DNA of 64,000 bases from Dyadobacter luticola (GTDB lineage: Bacteria; Bacteroidota; Bacteroidia; Cytophagales; Spirosomataceae): assembly GCF_005860805.1 (NCBI RefSeq), contig NZ_VCEJ01000004.1:434001-498000 (forward strand), given 5' to 3'. Both the position numbers and the translations under genes were made by a program. Below are positions 62,647 through 64,000 of the stretch, one piece after another. The notes beneath the pieces are model-generated. The model saw only the letters and a list, made by a program, of their open reading frames with translations, did no database searches and was not told where the DNA came from. The first letter of the stretch is position 1. Every line of letters starts with the position of its first letter.

Positions 62647-63714
62647 TCATTGTTTGTTTTCGTATTCCGCATTCAACTCACTCAACACCAACATCTGCAA
62701 CTCCGCCTGCGGCAGCAAAAGCTGGTACTCAGCCACACCAATCGGTTTATTAATGTCCTGCAAAGCAATCTCAACATCTAAATGATCTTTATCGGCACAA
62801 AGAATAATGCCGATCGAAGGATTTTCGCTCTCGCTTTTTTCCAGAAGGTCGAGTAAGGAGAGGTAGAGATTCATTTTACCTACATATTCCGCTTTGAAAC
62901 TGCCAATTTTCAATTCAATCGCCACCAGTGAACGCAGGCCTCTGTGGAAGAAAAGCATGTCTACGAAATATTCCTTGCCATTGTATTCAAGCCGGTATTG
63001 ATTGCCTATAAATGAAAACCCTTTCCCTAACTCTAATACGAAAGCCCTGATTTTGGCTATAAGCCTATTTTCCAATTCCAGCTCTTTTACGGGTTCCGTA
63101 ATACCCAGAAAACCTAGGTTATAAGAGCTTTTAAATACTTCATTGGCATAATCGGCCCTTATTTCGGGTAAAGTACTGCTAAAATTGTGCGTTTTCGATT
63201 GAGCTATTGAATGGCCATAACGATCCATTTTGATAGCATTAAGCAATAAATCTCTTGACCAACTTTTTTCTATGGTTTGCTGTGCGTAATACAGGCGGGC
63301 GCTTTTGTCTTTTACCTTCTCCATGAGTAAAATATTGTGGCCCCAAGGCAATTTTGCAACAAGTTGCTGCAAAATTACACTCGACTCAGTTTTAATGGAT
63401 TCCAATTTTGCAACGGGCTGTTGCAAAATTAAACTTTCGGGATATTCTTGTGCGAAGCGTAACATATAGCCCAGGTTGCGCTCCGAAAAACCTTTGAGGT
63501 TCGTAAACTCGTTCCGCAAATCTATTGCCAAGCGAGGAATTACCTTTGCCGACCAGCCTTCCTGCTTTTGGCGTTCGGCTATCATCTTACCCGTTTGCCA
63601 ATACAACAATATCAATTCGGTGTTTACGGCAAGTACGGCACGTAACCGAGCTTGCTGTATGGCGGTTTTTATATCGCCTAACAATGATTGGTATTTCTCT
63701 ATTTCTTTGCTCAT
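62647..63714 (-). CDS. DUF1016 family PD-(D/E)XK nuclease (second copy)
   Basis: A protein of 355 aa from ATG 63714 (MSKEIEKYQSLLGDIKTAIQ); the frame extends 36 codons further, but that part does not resemble the family. The same layout as the gene at 31135: DUF1016_N with LLYWQTGKMIAERQKQEGWS, then the nuclease domain GKGFSFIGNQYRLEYNGKEY, FVDMLFFHRGLRSLVAIELK. The junction carries a duplicated hairpin segment (ILQQPVAKLE then ILQQLVAKLP), lengthening the protein by about 17 residues. Confidence 0.85.
   Translation of the reverse strand: MSKEIEKYQSLLGDIKTAIQQARLRAVLAVNTELILLYWQTGKMIAERQKQEGWSAKVIPRLAIDLRNEFTNLKGFSERNLGYMLRFAQEYPESLILQQPVAKLESIKTESSVILQQLVAKLPWGHNILLMEKVKDKSARLYYAQQTIEKSWSRDLLLNAIKMDRYGHSIAQSKTHNFSSTLPEIRADYANEVFKSSYNLGFLGITEPVKELELENRLIAKIRAFVLELGKGFSFIGNQYRLEYNGKEYFVDMLFFHRGLRSLVAIELKIGSFKAEYVGKMNLYLSLLDLLEKSESENPSIGIILCADKDHLDVEIALQDINKPIGVAEYQLLLPQAELQMLVLSELNAEYENKQ
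63350..63430. repeat. Duplicated hairpin segment inside the DUF1016 gene
   Basis: Hairpin 1: AATTTTGCAACAA (63350-63362) and TTGCTGCAAAATT (63364-63376), one mismatch. Hairpin 2: AATTTTGCAAC (63404-63414) and GTTGCAAAATT (63420-63430), exact, loop GGGCT. Both share AATTTTGCAA with the hairpin at 31844-31876. Confidence 0.92.
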
Positions 63715-63892
63715 TAAGATTCCGTTCGCGATCCAGCCAAATTTAGCTTTTTTACCAGTTACAATACAAAAACCTCCCCCCAACCGCCATCTTCGCCATC
63801 TCCCGGCCGAAACCCTAAGCATAATATGTAACCTTTGTTTTATTACATTACGGCTTGAATTGAAGCTTGTTTATTATTAAACATATACGCAA

Positions 63893-64000
63893 ATGGGCAC
63901 GTTGCTGGTGTTTCTGGTCGTTTTTCTTCCCATGGGATGGCTATTGTGGCGAATGCTGCGATACACCCGTGATACCATCGGCACGAATTCCCCTCTGAAA
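63893..64000 (+). CDS. N-terminus of a membrane protein (partial)
   Basis: An open frame from ATG 63893 runs off the window edge after 36 codons. It begins with a membrane helix (LLVFLVVFLPMGWLLWRML) followed by polar residues. The rest is outside the window; no family assigned. Confidence 0.5.
   Translation, partial: MGTLLVFLVVFLPMGWLLWRMLRYTRDTIGTNSPLK

Noticed and set aside
63715-63822. 36-residue extension of the second DUF1016 protein
   Set aside because: It does not resemble DUF1016_N; the paralogue at 31135 starts where residue 37 of the long form does.
1-64000. CRISPR array or rRNA
   Set aside because: No regularly spaced repeats with unique spacers and no rRNA sequences were seen; the 32-bp array at 15649 has only three palindromes with related spacers.

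Overview
The window reads as a chromosome segment of a Bacteroidota bacterium of the Cytophagales type, most like Dyadobacter or Spirosoma. This is inferred from three proteins ending in type IX secretion (T9SS) type A sorting domains, a GldA-like ABC ATPase, Bacteroidota-type promoters (TAnnTTTG in the -7 region) and the protein sequences themselves. No database search was possible.

Layout. Bases 1-27256 are mostly chromosomal: a PIN-like protein, tRNA-Arg(ACG), a crotonase, asnS, a toxin-antitoxin-like pair, a DUF488 gene with a frameshifted partner, a T9SS protein, a serine hydrolase, an isolated nuoL-nuoM pair, a DUF4143 ATPase behind a striking three-box palindrome, a DUF5009 membrane protein, a short GldA-like ATPase, a GH3/serine-hydrolase fusion, a 12-module adhesin-like T9SS protein, tadA and a Mn-type superoxide dismutase.

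Bases 27311-57092 are an integrated mobilizable element of about 29.8 kb. It sits in the 3' end of tRNA-His(GTG), is bounded by a perfect 22-bp direct repeat, and has a second 22-bp repeat just inside each end (candidate integrase arm sites). It carries a tyrosine integrase, a serine recombinase, a MobC-like protein, a relaxase and a large inverted repeat, but no type IV secretion genes. It is visibly more AT-rich than its flanks.

The main cargo is a DNA phosphorothioation (PT) defence locus of the Ssp type. A plus-strand operon encodes a cysteine desulfurase (SspA/DndA role), a PLD-nuclease/helicase, a 77-aa protein, a DndD/Rad50-like ATPase and a 165-aa protein (together a candidate SspFGH-like effector). 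A convergent operon encodes DUF4007 (SspB-like), a large P-loop ATPase (SspC-like), a DndC-like sulfurtransferase (SspD-like), a DUF262 protein with no nuclease domain, and a Hanks-type protein kinase. The stand-alone DUF262 plus kinase next to sspBCD is the best candidate here for something not yet described. Other cargo: a DUF1016 nuclease, a UDG-like protein, a RhuM-Fic protein, a membrane coiled-coil/DUF6602 pair, a RES-domain protein and an orphan HipB-like repressor.

Beyond the element (57093-64000) are a T9SS beta-propeller protein, a small-protein gene behind a pseudoknot-like leader (a decayed copy of this gene lies inside the element), a RelA/SpoT protein with a HEPN-like tail, an unknown 302-aa protein, and a second DUF1016 nuclease. 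Three genes carry near-perfect hairpins inside their coding sequence.
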